Part shown: one piece after another, positions 15,766-25,474 of the stretch
How positions within the stretch are numbered: position 1 is the stretch's first letter
How the letters are laid out: each line of letters begins with the position of its first letter
Source: an uncultured Gammaproteobacteria bacterium
GTDB lineage: Bacteria > Pseudomonadota > Gammaproteobacteria > Pseudomonadales > Pseudohongiellaceae
Reading direction: 5' to 3'
Assembly: GCA_913060495.1 (NCBI GenBank)
Contig: CAJXRP010000015.1
Span: forward strand, 1-64,000
Length of the DNA stretch: 64,000 nucleotides
Position numbers and translations under genes: made by a program
The notes under the pieces: generated by a model
Databases searched by the model: none
Told to the model about the DNA's origin: nothing
The model's input: only the letters and a program-made list of their open reading frames with translations

Positions 15766-17904
15766 TTAGAACGTAGCTCGGATCTTGAACGTAAAGCGAG
15801 GTCCATTGGTAGTACAGAAACGCTCGATCTCTCTGATATCCCCATCACGAAGATAGCCATTGAATCGTCTCCGCTCTCGGCAAACATCTTGATCGAGAAG
15901 ATTGTCCGCTTCGAACCTGAAGGTAAACCTACCCACACTGTTCTTCTCCGCGAACAGACTTAAATTACTGGCTAAACCCGAACCTAGCCAGATAACATTA
16001 TCGATATCATAGAAGGGCCGGTTGCCGTCGATACCATCTCGGTAATTGAAGCCATAATTGAAATTTTGTGATGGAATATCATGACGAAAACCTAGGCGAA
16101 AGTTTCCTCTATCGAAGGGCACGACTTTTCTGTTCTTGCCTATCAATGGCGCAAATATTTTTGAGTCCTGCACCAATAGGCCTCCCGTTACTACCGCCTG
16201 GGGAAGATTCAAGAATCCTAATCTGATGCTTGCATTGAGATTAAGACCATAGACTGTGCCGTCACCCACATTGCCGTTACTCGATGCGAGATTAGTTGGG
16301 CTTGTAGAAACATCGATGCGGTCGATGGAATTGCCTACATCGTAATAGAACAATCTGGAATTTAGCACGCCACCATCATTGGGGAGTCTGTAGTCGAGAT
16401 TCACGTTATAACGCCAAACCTCTTCCTGCTCGAGCTCCGGATTACCTGCTAGAACATCTTGCGTCTCATCTCTATCATTGGCAGCCGCCGAAAAATCCGA
16501 GAATCTCAATTGCGACACATCCAATTCAGCCGACATTCGAAGCTGAAAGCTGTTACTCATGTTAAATCTGAAATCGACCTTAGGTTTTAGGAAGTCGAAA
16601 TTTCGACTTACATTCACATCACCGGACTGCGAAATCTCCGAGTCTTCATAGAACAAACTGCTCTCTAAAGACATACGCGAATTGAGCTGCCAATTGTGTA
16701 TGGCAAACCCCTCGTAACGAATCTCTTCTACTGTAGACACTGCATTCGGTAGGTCGACGGCTGTTAGGCCCCCATGATCGGCAGAAGGAGGGCCCCCAAG
16801 CGGCAAACCAATCCTCAATGAAGAATCCAGGATAGTCTGCGCCCTCTCGATGCCGAGCTCCAAGTTCTGGTTTTCTATCGGATCAAAAGTGTAGGACGTG
16901 CGCACTATGCGTTCCCGCTCGCGGCGGCTAGTATCGAGAAATAAGTTCTTGGTTTCCGGCCCATCCAAGCCAGCAGAAAAATACCGTTGGCGAGTGACGG
17001 CGTTATTGTCTTCATTGACGATGAAGAGAACTTTGTATTTTCCACCACCAGTAAAATTGTATTCATAGTCGCCACCAAATTCCCAGTTATCTGATGTGGC
17101 AGGAAGCTCTTCGCGCTCTACGCGGATAGAGGGTGGTGTATTCTGGAAATTAGTAATGGTCCGCACTAAGTTCGCGGGCGGATCGTTTTCTCTATAGAGA
17201 CCATTGAAGGCAATTCTACTGTCAGGCGATATCTGGTAGGCGATATTGGAATTTAAAGTATAGGTAGTTTGTTCCCGGGTGCGCTCGATTTCGCGAACAT
17301 CGTTTAAGCCTAGCCCAGGAGGTAAGACACTGATCTCGTAGCTCTCCAAATCCTCATAACCTGCGGCGACCTGAGCACTTAACAGATAATCGAACTGTCC
17401 CGTCTGCCCACTGAAGGAGAAAGTCCCTATCGGTTCAATCTGACCATCGCGAAAGTGTGTCGCACCTATCTCGGTTGCAAGACTAGAGCTCGATTGCGAC
17501 TCCATCAAAACGATATTCACTAGCTGACCAGTATTACGGACATCGAGGTCGCCCGAGGTACCACGAATGATTTCGATATACTGAACCTGGTCTGCGGATA
17601 TTCTGTCGAGCTGACTACTGGCCTCATTCGCCTTACCCGCCATACGTTTGCCATTAATCAGAATCTGCTCGCTTGCACCGAGTCCACGATCTGCACCGTT
17701 GAAGCTTCGCACCTCGTTGCCCTCAAGCGCCACAGTGATACCCGGAATAACATTCAGCATGTCATTGACTGACACGGGGCCGTATTGCGCAAAGAAAGAG
17801 GCAGGATAGGTAACCGTGGATTCGTCTTCGGGAGCTTCTTGTGCGACTGCTGAGGCAGCGATTTCTAAAAGTAGAACTGTTGTTATTATTCTTGAATATC
17901 GCAC
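15766..17904 (-). CDS. TonB-dependent outer-membrane receptor
   Basis: A 712-residue protein with a signal peptide (cleavage near AVA-QE). The plug domain (about 45-150) contains PVSVNDMLNVIPGITV and the NGKRMAGK and IEIIRGTSGDLDVR segments, followed by a 22-strand barrel ending in the outer-membrane signature phenylalanine (FKIRATF). The barrel lacks features naming a siderophore or vitamin. The plug is of the form common in carbohydrate or oligomer receptors, but that is weak. The start is GTG after a GGGGG. Divergent from the Tat-exported PLP enzyme, with 322 bases between. Confidence 0.86.
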   Translation of the reverse strand: MRYSRIITTVLLLEIAASAVAQEAPEDESTVTYPASFFAQYGPVSVNDMLNVIPGITVALEGNEVRSFNGADRGLGASEQILINGKRMAGKANEASSQLDRISADQVQYIEIIRGTSGDLDVRNTGQLVNIVLMESQSSSSLATEIGATHFRDGQIEPIGTFSFSGQTGQFDYLLSAQVAAGYEDLESYEISVLPPGLGLNDVREIERTREQTTYTLNSNIAYQISPDSRIAFNGLYRENDPPANLVRTITNFQNTPPSIRVEREELPATSDNWEFGGDYEYNFTGGGKYKVLFIVNEDNNAVTRQRYFSAGLDGPETKNLFLDTSRRERERIVRTSYTFDPIENQNLELGIERAQTILDSSLRIGLPLGGPPSADHGGLTAVDLPNAVSTVEEIRYEGFAIHNWQLNSRMSLESSLFYEDSEISQSGDVNVSRNFDFLKPKVDFRFNMSNSFQLRMSAELDVSQLRFSDFSAAANDRDETQDVLAGNPELEQEEVWRYNVNLDYRLPNDGGVLNSRLFYYDVGNSIDRIDVSTSPTNLASSNGNVGDGTVYGLNLNASIRLGFLNLPQAVVTGGLLVQDSKIFAPLIGKNRKVVPFDRGNFRLGFRHDIPSQNFNYGFNYRDGIDGNRPFYDIDNVIWLGSGLASNLSLFAEKNSVGRFTFRFEADNLLDQDVCRERRRFNGYLRDGDIREIERFCTTNGPRFTFKIRATF

Positions 17905-18226
17905 CTAAGCCCCCACGGATAGAATCTAGACTATTAATCATTTTATCGAGGCCCAGACCATAAATACAGCGAATCCTAGCCCCCTGAACTTCTATACCTG
18001 CACGTTAGCTCGTTGAACGCTAGGTCAAAGAGCCGCGAAGCAACAAACAAGAGCTGAGTGATAAAAGCGCATAAATACCAGCCCATTACATACGACTGAC
18101 ATACCAGCAATTACACAAACGCGCAGAGCGAGCACAAGCCCATATTCAGTGCTAAGACATAGCCTACTCGATGATTGCCGAGTATGATTGTTCCCAAATA
18201 TCGTAATTAAGCGCAGAGAGGCCACT
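17905..18226. other. divergent intergenic region, no gene seen
   Basis: These 322 bases separate the leftward TonB receptor from the rightward DSD1-type gene. I see no credible coding sequence or tRNA. A 5-bp inverted repeat ACTCG/CGAGT (18166-18183, 8-base loop) lies 43 bases before the ATG and may be an operator half, but is too short to claim. Confidence 0.4.
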
Positions 18227-19468
18227 ATGACTAGCAAATCCATCTCACGACGTCGATTCTTACAAGCTGGCGGAGCAGCCGCCATTTGGATACCCAGCAT
18301 GGCTCAGGGCTATACAGCCGCTGAAATGCGAGGCTTCTATGCGAACGGTGAAATGTCGACCAATGTCTCTAAATGGGAGCTGGATACTCCAGCTCTGTGC
18401 GTCGACCTAGACCTACTCGAAGGCAATCTAGATAAGATGGCATCAACAATGTCTGCCAATGGCATTGCAAGTCGACCTCATGCGAAAACCCATAAGTGTC
18501 CCACTATAGCTCAGATGCAAATGGATCGAGGCTCGGTTGGAATCTGCACAGCTAAGGTCAGCGAAGCAGAGGCGATGTTCCAGAATGGGATAGATCAGAT
18601 ACTGAATACCACAGGCAACGTTACGCCAACGAAGATTAGCCGCGCGATGAATCTTCGCGCGCAGTGTCCGGGATTTATTCAGGCCACCGATTCCGAGCCG
18701 AATGCTCGATTGCTCTCCGAGGCGGCCGTCGCTATGGGTATCGTTGCTGACGTAGTAGTCGATGTAGACCCAGGCATACGTCGCACGGGAACTCCCTTCG
18801 GACAACCAGCACTGCGGCTTGCACAGCTTATCGATCAGCTACCAGGACTGAACTTCCGTGGCATGCTTTGTTATGACGCGGCAGCACAGCACGTTGTTGG
18901 CTTTCAGACCCGCAAGGCACAAACGCTGGAGCGTATGGTGCAGGCAACAGACACACTAGAACTCATGCAACGCTCGGGACTGAATACTGAGATATTCAGT
19001 GGCGGCGGTACCGGCACCTACAATATTGACCACGAAACAAAGGGAATGACCGATGTGCAGGTGGGCAGCTATGTGTTCATGGATGCACAGTATATTTCGA
19101 TCGGCGGCGAAGAGGACCTCGAAGTGTATTCCGACTTCGCTACTTCACTTACTGTCATGACGACTGTATTGAACGACCAGTACGAAGGTCGCGCTACTTC
19201 CGATGCAGGCGCCAAAGCTTGCACGATCAACCAACCCTGGCCTATCGTCAAAGGAGAGTCCGACATCACCTATCGTTCTGGCTCTGACGAATTTGGCACC
19301 ATCACCTATGGCGACGACCCATCTCGCAACTATAAGGTTGGGGACAAACTCGAAGTCATCGTCTCGCACTGCGATCCGGTAGTGAATCTATACGATCAGA
19401 TGTATGCGATTCGCGGAGACAAGGTTGAGGCAGTATGGCCAATTTCTGCGAGGGGCATGTCAGCCTAG
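18227..19468 (+). CDS. Tat-exported PLP enzyme, DSD1/D-threonine aldolase-like
   Basis: A 413-residue protein. The twin-arginine signal SRRRFLQAGGAAA at residues 8-20 implies folded export with its cofactor. The catalytic part is an alanine-racemase-like barrel of the DSD1/D-threonine aldolase group: entry motif LDTPALCVDLDLLEGNL, PLP-lysine loop RPHAKTHK (probably Lys87), and C-terminal metal-site motif SHCDPVVNLYDQ. Relatives cleave D-threonine or deaminate D-serine with a divalent metal. The ATG at 18227 has GAGAGG upstream and begins the Tat signal. Followed by a strong terminator. Confidence 0.82.
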   Translation: MTSKSISRRRFLQAGGAAAIWIPSMAQGYTAAEMRGFYANGEMSTNVSKWELDTPALCVDLDLLEGNLDKMASTMSANGIASRPHAKTHKCPTIAQMQMDRGSVGICTAKVSEAEAMFQNGIDQILNTTGNVTPTKISRAMNLRAQCPGFIQATDSEPNARLLSEAAVAMGIVADVVVDVDPGIRRTGTPFGQPALRLAQLIDQLPGLNFRGMLCYDAAAQHVVGFQTRKAQTLERMVQATDTLELMQRSGLNTEIFSGGGTGTYNIDHETKGMTDVQVGSYVFMDAQYISIGGEEDLEVYSDFATSLTVMTTVLNDQYEGRATSDAGAKACTINQPWPIVKGESDITYRSGSDEFGTITYGDDPSRNYKVGDKLEVIVSHCDPVVNLYDQMYAIRGDKVEAVWPISARGMSA

Positions 19469-19485
19469 AAAATAATCGAGTGAAG

Positions 19486-19512
19486 AAAAAGGGAGCTTTC
19501 GCTCCCTTTTTT
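19486..19512. terminator. bidirectional intrinsic terminator
   Basis: Stem GGGAGC/GCTCCC with loop TTTC, extended by an A-run on the left and six T on the right (19507-19512). Placed between the convergent DSD1-type gene and the lactone oxidase gene, it can serve both. Confidence 0.9.
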
Positions 19513-19537
19513 ATGAGTTGCTTTTTATGCAATGCTT

Positions 19538-20905
19538 TTATGCATTGAACAGAGCCCGCAGATGAGGGTTCAACATTCTTCCCTGGGGATCTAGTTCGCG
19601 CCGCAACTCCATGAAGTCTTTAAAGCGTGGATACAACTCGATGAGCTCACGGTGAGTTAGGCTGTGCACCTTACCCCAATGTGGCCGGCCGCCGTACTTC
19701 CAGAAGATAGGTTCGATGACGTTGAAATAAGGCCTATAGTCTTCGCTAGCTGCTCGGTGAATAGAAATCGTCGCATGGGGATGATCTCCATAGGACATGC
19801 TTAGCCAATCATCATCGGCACCGACGTAGCGGTATTCCAACACAAAATTTACATCGATCGCCTGATCGTAGATCGTCTTTAGAATCTCTCGCAGACATTC
19901 AGCTCCTACCTCCGCAGGCACCGAATACTCCATTTCATTGAAGCGCGTGTTGCGCACATTGGAAAGTATTTTATAGGACTGATCGACGGATTCTGTTGGT
20001 TGTATGCGTAACGCAGCTGCATTCGATTGACTGCGGCGCACGGCAGGAGTTGGATTTTCACTCATGCCTAGGGACTCAGCTATTGATGCATCGTCACTGG
20101 GCTCTAAATCTAATTCGATTTCACCAATAGGCTCGTCAGTCTCATCGATAGAGAGCACTAATGAGTAATCTGAATACACGAGAGGAAAAATTTCAAAATG
20201 TCTGGAGTTCGCAGCTAGTTCGTCGAAGTTTGCCAGGATGTCTTCGGTTGGCGCTGCCCATTCACGCTTCTTCAGTTTATAGGCTTCTCTGTTCTGCATA
20301 GTTACCTGAGTAACGATGCCAAGCGCACCCACATTTACGCGAGCAGCATGCAATAAATCTTCATCACTGGAATCGATATCCATAACACTGCCGTTTGGAG
20401 TAACGAGACGCAGCGATGTAATAAACGATGACAGTGCTTGTAGCGTAACGCCTGTGCCATGAGTTCCGGTTGCTATCGCGCCGGCTACGGTCTGCCGATC
20501 TATGTCCGGCAGATTGATCATGCCCTGACCAATCGCATCGAGCTGCGGGCCTAGGTCGCCGAGGCGAGAACCGGCCCCCAAGGTCACCTGATTGTTAGCA
20601 CTATCTGAATCCAAAATACCATTAAGCTGATCGATCACCACGAGGTGTCCATCGGTTGGCACTAACGGACTAAATGAGTGACTAGACCCAACTGGGCGAA
20701 TTGGACCCAATGTATTCCGTAATAGGCTTGTTAGTTCTTCTTCGCTGCCTATGTCGTAACGACCGGCAGGCTGACAAGTCTGACCACCAGACCAGTTACT
20801 CCATGACGCCGACTGTGCGAATGCTCCGCCAGAGCTTGCATAGGCGCCGAACAGCGCCGCTCTAACACTGGAGGCAAGAAAGGAACGTCTCGATATCGGC
20901 TTCAT
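19538..20905 (-). CDS. Tat-exported FAD-dependent sugar-lactone oxidase/dehydrogenase
   Basis: A 455-residue protein of the vanillyl-alcohol-oxidase superfamily, aldonolactone oxidase branch. Tat signal SRRSFLASS is at 5-13. The FAD domain has RPVGSSHSFSP with His76 at the position often covalently bound to FAD, and IDRQTVAGAIATGTHGTG. The C-terminal domain ends in MELRRELDPQGRMLNPHLRALF, typical of D-arabinono- and L-gulono-1,4-lactone oxidases. It overlaps the upstream cytochrome gene by ATGA, so electrons probably go to that lipoprotein rather than to oxygen. The substrate (a sugar lactone or alditol) is inferred. Confidence 0.85.
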   Translation of the reverse strand: MKPISRRSFLASSVRAALFGAYASSGGAFAQSASWSNWSGGQTCQPAGRYDIGSEEELTSLLRNTLGPIRPVGSSHSFSPLVPTDGHLVVIDQLNGILDSDSANNQVTLGAGSRLGDLGPQLDAIGQGMINLPDIDRQTVAGAIATGTHGTGVTLQALSSFITSLRLVTPNGSVMDIDSSDEDLLHAARVNVGALGIVTQVTMQNREAYKLKKREWAAPTEDILANFDELAANSRHFEIFPLVYSDYSLVLSIDETDEPIGEIELDLEPSDDASIAESLGMSENPTPAVRRSQSNAAALRIQPTESVDQSYKILSNVRNTRFNEMEYSVPAEVGAECLREILKTIYDQAIDVNFVLEYRYVGADDDWLSMSYGDHPHATISIHRAASEDYRPYFNVIEPIFWKYGGRPHWGKVHSLTHRELIELYPRFKDFMELRRELDPQGRMLNPHLRALFNA

Positions 20906-21279
20906 TGGTTAAGCCCCGCCATGTAAGCAATCATCGCTCGAAAATCGGAAATCTCGCAGGCCATGCAGTAGCCGAGTGGCGGCATGGCATTAAAGCCTTC
21001 GAGTACGTTGTTGATAATCGTCTCTTCGCCCTGTTGGAGTCGACGCTGCCATTCGGCAGTGTCACCTACAACGGGAGCCCCTGCTTCACCGGTGATATGG
21101 CATAGCGCACAGCTGCGCGACCATTTACCCATTAGCTCATCATCCACTGTCGCCGTGCGTAGCGTTGGTGGCCTGAACTGTTCGCCAGGTTCTGGGGCTT
21201 GATTAGGAAGGCTTGAGCAAGCACTCAGCAGCATCGCAATGAGCGTAATGACAAAGTAATGAAGGATAGGTTTTTTCAT
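20902..21279 (-). CDS. lipoprotein cytochrome c, c5-like
   Basis: A 125-residue lipoprotein: lipobox LLSAC lipidates Cys21. There is one heme site Cys57-Ala-Leu-Cys60-His61; Met99 in NAMPP is the likely sixth ligand. Cys105 and Cys108 in GYCMACE match the extra disulfide of the cytochrome c5/c-555 group. It is translated just before the Tat-exported lactone oxidase with a 4-base overlap, so the two likely form a periplasmic dehydrogenase plus membrane-tethered electron acceptor. First gene of the two-gene operon. Confidence 0.87.
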   Translation of the reverse strand: MKKPILHYFVITLIAMLLSACSSLPNQAPEPGEQFRPPTLRTATVDDELMGKWSRSCALCHITGEAGAPVVGDTAEWQRRLQQGEETIINNVLEGFNAMPPLGYCMACEISDFRAMIAYMAGLNQ

Positions 21280-21366
21280 GTTCTACCAATATTCGAACGG
21301 TAAACCACCTTAACTAGTGATTCAGAAACTGTCAATTGAGTATTTCCATAGGAAACTTAAGCTAAA

Positions 21367-22719
21367 TTAATCTTCATAACGTTTATTTTCTGCCTCTGCA
21401 TTCAAGGACCGAAATGCCTCTAACTTCTCCTTGATACGCGTTTCCAATCCGGTGTTCTTCGGATGATAGAAATGCGCATCCTTTAATTCTGGCGGCAGAT
21501 AATTTTCACCAGCAGCGAAACCATTCTCTTCGTCATGGGCATAGCGATACTCTTCTCCATAGCCTAGTGACTTGCTCAAAGAGGTGCTGGCGTTTCTCAG
21601 ATGCAGCGGAACCTCCACACTACCGTTCTGACTTACAGCCTGTTTTGCTGCATTAAAAGCAGCATAGACTGCATTACTCTTCGGCGCACTAGCGAGGTAC
21701 ACCGCCGCCTGTGCTAAGGCTAGATCTCCCTCTGGACTTCCCAGACGCGTATACGTATCCCAACAGCTCAGCGTTAGAGGCAGGGCCCTAGGATCAGCGA
21801 TACCTATATCTTCGGATGCCATTCTTACTAGCCGGCGCGCCAAGTAGATTGGGTCGCAGCCACCGTCCAACATTCTAGCCAACCAATACAGCGCGGCATC
21901 TGGAGATGAACCTCGCACCGCTTTGTGTAAGGCTGAAATCTGTTCGTAGAAACTATCTCCCCCCTTATCGAAGCGTCGACTGCCCTCTTCTAACACCTGT
22001 TGAACATGCTCGTCAGCAATCGTCCTGCGCCCATCCTCACTCTCTGCCATGTCGCTTAGCACTTCGAGATAGTTGAGTACACGGCGGGCATCGCCATCGC
22101 CTGCCCGAGCCAACATCTGTCTCTGCGACTCGCTTAAGTCTAGATTAAGCGCCGCTAAGCCACGCTCCTCATCGATTAGGGCATGTTCGATAACTCCTAA
22201 CAGATCATCTTCCGTTAGAGGCTTAAGGAGATAAACTCGCGCTCTCGAGAGCAGGGCATTATTCAATTCGAAAGATGGATTCTCTGTAGTCGCACCGATG
22301 AACAACACGGTGCCGTTCTCGATGTGAGGCAAAAAAGCATCTTGCTGCGCCTTATTAAAGCGATGAACCTCATCGACAAACAGAATCGTCTGACTAGAAC
22401 CACCCGCCTGATGATATTTGGCACGCTCTATAGTCGCGCGAATTTCCTTTACACCATCGAGCACCGCCGACAGAGATTCGAAGTGATAGTCACAGGTAGC
22501 GGCGATGATCTTCGCCAGAGTAGTTTTGCCTACTCCCGGCGGCCCCCAAAGAATCATCGAGTGCGGCAGCTTGTTCTGAATTGCCTCATAGATAGATTTT
22601 CCTGGGCTCAACAGATGATCTTGCCCAACAAACTCTTCTAGGTTTAGCGGTCGCAACCGCGCCGCCAACGGCTTATAGCGCGGGCTCGAATCTTCATCTG
22701 GTAGTAGCGATGAATTCAT
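21367..22719 (-). CDS. rarA: replication-associated recombination protein RarA
   Basis: A 450-residue AAA+ ATPase (also MgsA, eukaryotic WRNIP1 homologue). It has Walker A GPPGVGKTT (59-67), Walker B LFVDEVHRFN (about 112-121), sensor 1 in FIGATTENPSFE, and the RarA C-terminal tetramerisation region (PLHLRNASTSLSKSLGYGEEYRYAHD... to GLETRIKEKLE). It acts at stalled or collapsed replication forks with SSB and the clamp loader. Full family length. It starts 5 bases after the aconitase stop, so the two are probably co-transcribed. Confidence 0.95.
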   Translation of the reverse strand: MNSSLLPDEDSSPRYKPLAARLRPLNLEEFVGQDHLLSPGKSIYEAIQNKLPHSMILWGPPGVGKTTLAKIIAATCDYHFESLSAVLDGVKEIRATIERAKYHQAGGSSQTILFVDEVHRFNKAQQDAFLPHIENGTVLFIGATTENPSFELNNALLSRARVYLLKPLTEDDLLGVIEHALIDEERGLAALNLDLSESQRQMLARAGDGDARRVLNYLEVLSDMAESEDGRRTIADEHVQQVLEEGSRRFDKGGDSFYEQISALHKAVRGSSPDAALYWLARMLDGGCDPIYLARRLVRMASEDIGIADPRALPLTLSCWDTYTRLGSPEGDLALAQAAVYLASAPKSNAVYAAFNAAKQAVSQNGSVEVPLHLRNASTSLSKSLGYGEEYRYAHDEENGFAAGENYLPPELKDAHFYHPKNTGLETRIKEKLEAFRSLNAEAENKRYED

Positions 22720-22724
22720 ATTAT

Positions 22725-25376
22725 CTAAGCATTGAGCAACTTGTTAACAACGAATGGCATAATTCCACCACTGTTAAAGTACTCCACTTCCAACTTGGTA
22801 TCCAACCTGCACAATAGTTCGCAAGAATCGCTTGAGCCGTTGACGTAATGCACTTCCATCAACACCTTCATGCCAGCGGTAACATTCGTGAGCCCGAGTA
22901 GACTGATTGTCTCGTTACCACTCAGCTTCAGCGACTTGCGATCTACACCATCAGGAAACTGCAGCGGTAACACTCCCATGCCTGCAAGATTGGAACGATG
23001 AATGCGTTCGAAACTCTGCGCGACTACGGCACGCACGCCTAGCAGGCGTGTACCTTTCGCCGCCCAGTCGCGACTAGATCCGGTTCCATATTCCTTACCA
23101 GCAATCACGACCAGAGGAGTCTTGTCCTTTTCATACAGCATCGCCGCATCATAGATCGGCAACGCCTTAGTCTCGCCTGCCATATGGGTATAGCCGCCCT
23201 CGATTCCAGCGAGCATCTCGTTCTTGATGCGAATATTGGCGAATGTACCGCGCATCATTACTTCGTGATTACCGCGCCTTGATCCATAGGAATTGAACTG
23301 TGCTTTCTCTATGCCATGCCCCTTTAGATAATCGCCAGCTGGACTGTCCTCGGCTATAGAGCCTGCCGGAGAGATATGGTCTGTTGTAACCGAGTCTCCC
23401 AACACCGCGAGTATGTTCGCGGAAAGAATATCGCCACTAGCTTCAGTAATAGACGGATCGAAAAATGGCGGATTACGAATATAGGTAGAGTCTTCTTGCC
23501 ATTGATAGGTTTTCTCTGGCTCTATCGGTAGGCTATTCCACTCGGCATCACCATCGAATACTTCGCTATAACCCTTGTCGAACATCTGTCGACGCACCAA
23601 CTTTACCGCCTCATCTATCTCTTCGTTGCTAGGCCAAATATCTTTTAAATAGATAGACTCACCTGCCGCGTTCACACCGAGCGGCTCGCTGCTGATGTCG
23701 ACGTTCACGGAACCCGCTAGCGCATAGGCAACAACCAATGGAGGAGACGCAAGCCAATTTGCCTTCACGCGCTGGTGAATACGACCCTCGAAGTTCCTAT
23801 TTCCAGAAAGTACCGAACACACACTGAGATCATTGTCCGCAATTGCCGCATCTATAGCAGGCGGTAACGGGCCTGAGTTACCGATACAGGTTGTGCAGCC
23901 ATAACCTACTAGATTGAAACCTAATTCATCCAAAGACTTCTGCAGGCCGGCCTGCTCCAAGTATTCTGAGACTACTTTAGAACCCGGCGCTAGCGACGTC
24001 TTCACCCAGGGTTTACGTTGTAGCCCTTTCTCTAAGGCCTTCTTCGCCATAAGGCCGGCGGCCATCATTACATCTGGGTTCGAAGTATTGGTACAGGAGG
24101 TGATCGCCGCGATAACTACCGCACCTTCCTCTAACTCATAATCTTCACCTTTTACAGCGCCAGACTTTGGCTCACTGATTTCGAAGGCTTTATTAAAACA
24201 ATCAGCCAGCTCAGTAACAGGCACACGATCCTGAGGCCTCTTCGGGCCGGCGAGACAAGGAACCACCTCGCTCATATCAAGCGAGAGCGAACTGCTGTAA
24301 TTCACTTCATCATCGTCCCGTCGCCACAAGCCCTGCACCTTACTATAGGCCTCGACTAACTCTATGTTTTGTGCCTCTCTTCCCGTGAGCGCAAGGTAGT
24401 CCAGCGTCTTCTGATCGACTGCAAAAAAACTACACGTGGCACCATACTCCGGCGTCATATTGGCGATAGTTGCTCGGTCAGCCAGACTCAGATTATTCAG
24501 CCCTTGACCATAGAACTCGACAAACTTTCCAACGACGCCGTGCTCGCGAAGCATCTCGGTAATTGTTAACACGAGATCTGTTGCCGTTATGCCTTCCGCT
24601 AAATCCCCTTCCAGTTTAAAGCCAACAACCTGCGGAATATTCATGGACAGGGGCTGCCCAAGCATAGCCGCTTCTGCCTCGATTCCACCTACACCCCAGC
24701 CAAGAACAGCCAAGCCGTTTATCATCGTGGTATGGCTGTCTGTGCCAACTAAAGTGTCAGGATAGGCAAATAATTCACCATCTATTTCAGCCTGCCAAAC
24801 AGACTTCGCGAGATATTCCAAATTAACTTGGTGACAGATACCTGTACCCGGCGGCACCACACGAAAATTATCGAAGGCGGTTTGCCCCCACCGAAGAAAC
24901 TGATAGCGCTCTCGATTGCGCTCCATCTCGATCTTCACGTTCTCGCGATAAGCCGACTCGACGGCGAATTTGTCCACCATCACGGAGTGATCAATAACCA
25001 AATCAACAGAGTTTGTCGGATTGATCAACGAGGGATCCTTACCGCCTCTGGCTACTGCATCGCGCATCGCCGCAAGGTCTACCACTGCAGGCACACCAGT
25101 GAAGTCCTGCATTAATACCCGCACCGGAAGAAACATGATTTCTTCGCTGCTATGCTGAGAGCTCTGCCAATCGACTAGTTTCTGAATGTGTGAACGAGTC
25201 ACCACATCTTCGTCACAGTGCCGCAACAAATTCTCGAGCAGAATTTTTATGGAAATAGGAAGCGAATCGATATTCTCAAAACCTGCTTCGCTTAAGGCCT
25301 CCAGGCTATAGTACTTGTAATTGGTCGAACCAACACTCAGCTCGCGGATGCTCTTATCTCGGAGATTGTCGATGAT
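22725..25376 (-). CDS. acnA: aconitate hydratase A; start codon not canonical
   Basis: TCA-cycle enzyme interconverting citrate and isocitrate through a [4Fe-4S] cluster. Cluster Cys lie in ITSCTNTSNPDVM and GYGCTTCIGNSGP; substrate motifs are LMQDFTGVPAVVDLAAMRDAV near the N-terminus and GSSRDWAAKG near the C-terminus. The first ATG, GTG or TTG in frame is TTG at 25229, inside the conserved segment ILLENLLRHC, and would lose about 49 residues. The reading frame continues upstream with good aconitase similarity (SVGSTNYKYYSLEAL) to a TGA at 25385-25383 without any standard start. I place the start at ATC 25376, 883 residues, after a GAGGTGA. Either a rare ATC start or a one-base error nearby. 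Confidence 0.88.
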   Translation of the reverse strand: MIDNLRDKSIRELSVGSTNYKYYSLEALSEAGFENIDSLPISIKILLENLLRHCDEDVVTRSHIQKLVDWQSSQHSSEEIMFLPVRVLMQDFTGVPAVVDLAAMRDAVARGGKDPSLINPTNSVDLVIDHSVMVDKFAVESAYRENVKIEMERNRERYQFLRWGQTAFDNFRVVPPGTGICHQVNLEYLAKSVWQAEIDGELFAYPDTLVGTDSHTTMINGLAVLGWGVGGIEAEAAMLGQPLSMNIPQVVGFKLEGDLAEGITATDLVLTITEMLREHGVVGKFVEFYGQGLNNLSLADRATIANMTPEYGATCSFFAVDQKTLDYLALTGREAQNIELVEAYSKVQGLWRRDDDEVNYSSSLSLDMSEVVPCLAGPKRPQDRVPVTELADCFNKAFEISEPKSGAVKGEDYELEEGAVVIAAITSCTNTSNPDVMMAAGLMAKKALEKGLQRKPWVKTSLAPGSKVVSEYLEQAGLQKSLDELGFNLVGYGCTTCIGNSGPLPPAIDAAIADNDLSVCSVLSGNRNFEGRIHQRVKANWLASPPLVVAYALAGSVNVDISSEPLGVNAAGESIYLKDIWPSNEEIDEAVKLVRRQMFDKGYSEVFDGDAEWNSLPIEPEKTYQWQEDSTYIRNPPFFDPSITEASGDILSANILAVLGDSVTTDHISPAGSIAEDSPAGDYLKGHGIEKAQFNSYGSRRGNHEVMMRGTFANIRIKNEMLAGIEGGYTHMAGETKALPIYDAAMLYEKDKTPLVVIAGKEYGTGSSRDWAAKGTRLLGVRAVVAQSFERIHRSNLAGMGVLPLQFPDGVDRKSLKLSGNETISLLGLTNVTAGMKVLMEVHYVNGSSDSCELLCRLDTKLEVEYFNSGGIMPFVVNKLLNA

Positions 25377-25474
25377 GTCACCTCATTTCAGCGTCATAGA
25401 AATAGTGCCTTCATCCTAATAAAGGCCGGTACAAACTGTCCAACTATATCGCCGGACAGACTTCATTTACTGTG

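Noticed and set aside
22725..25229. aconitase starting at TTG 25229
   Set aside because: That TTG codes a conserved Leu in ILLENLLRHC and would remove about 49 residues that match the family.
25436..25459. 6-bp inverted repeat CTGTCC/GGACAG between aconitase and DUF1415 genes
   Set aside because: Short stem, 12-base loop and no T-run; not convincing as terminator or operator.
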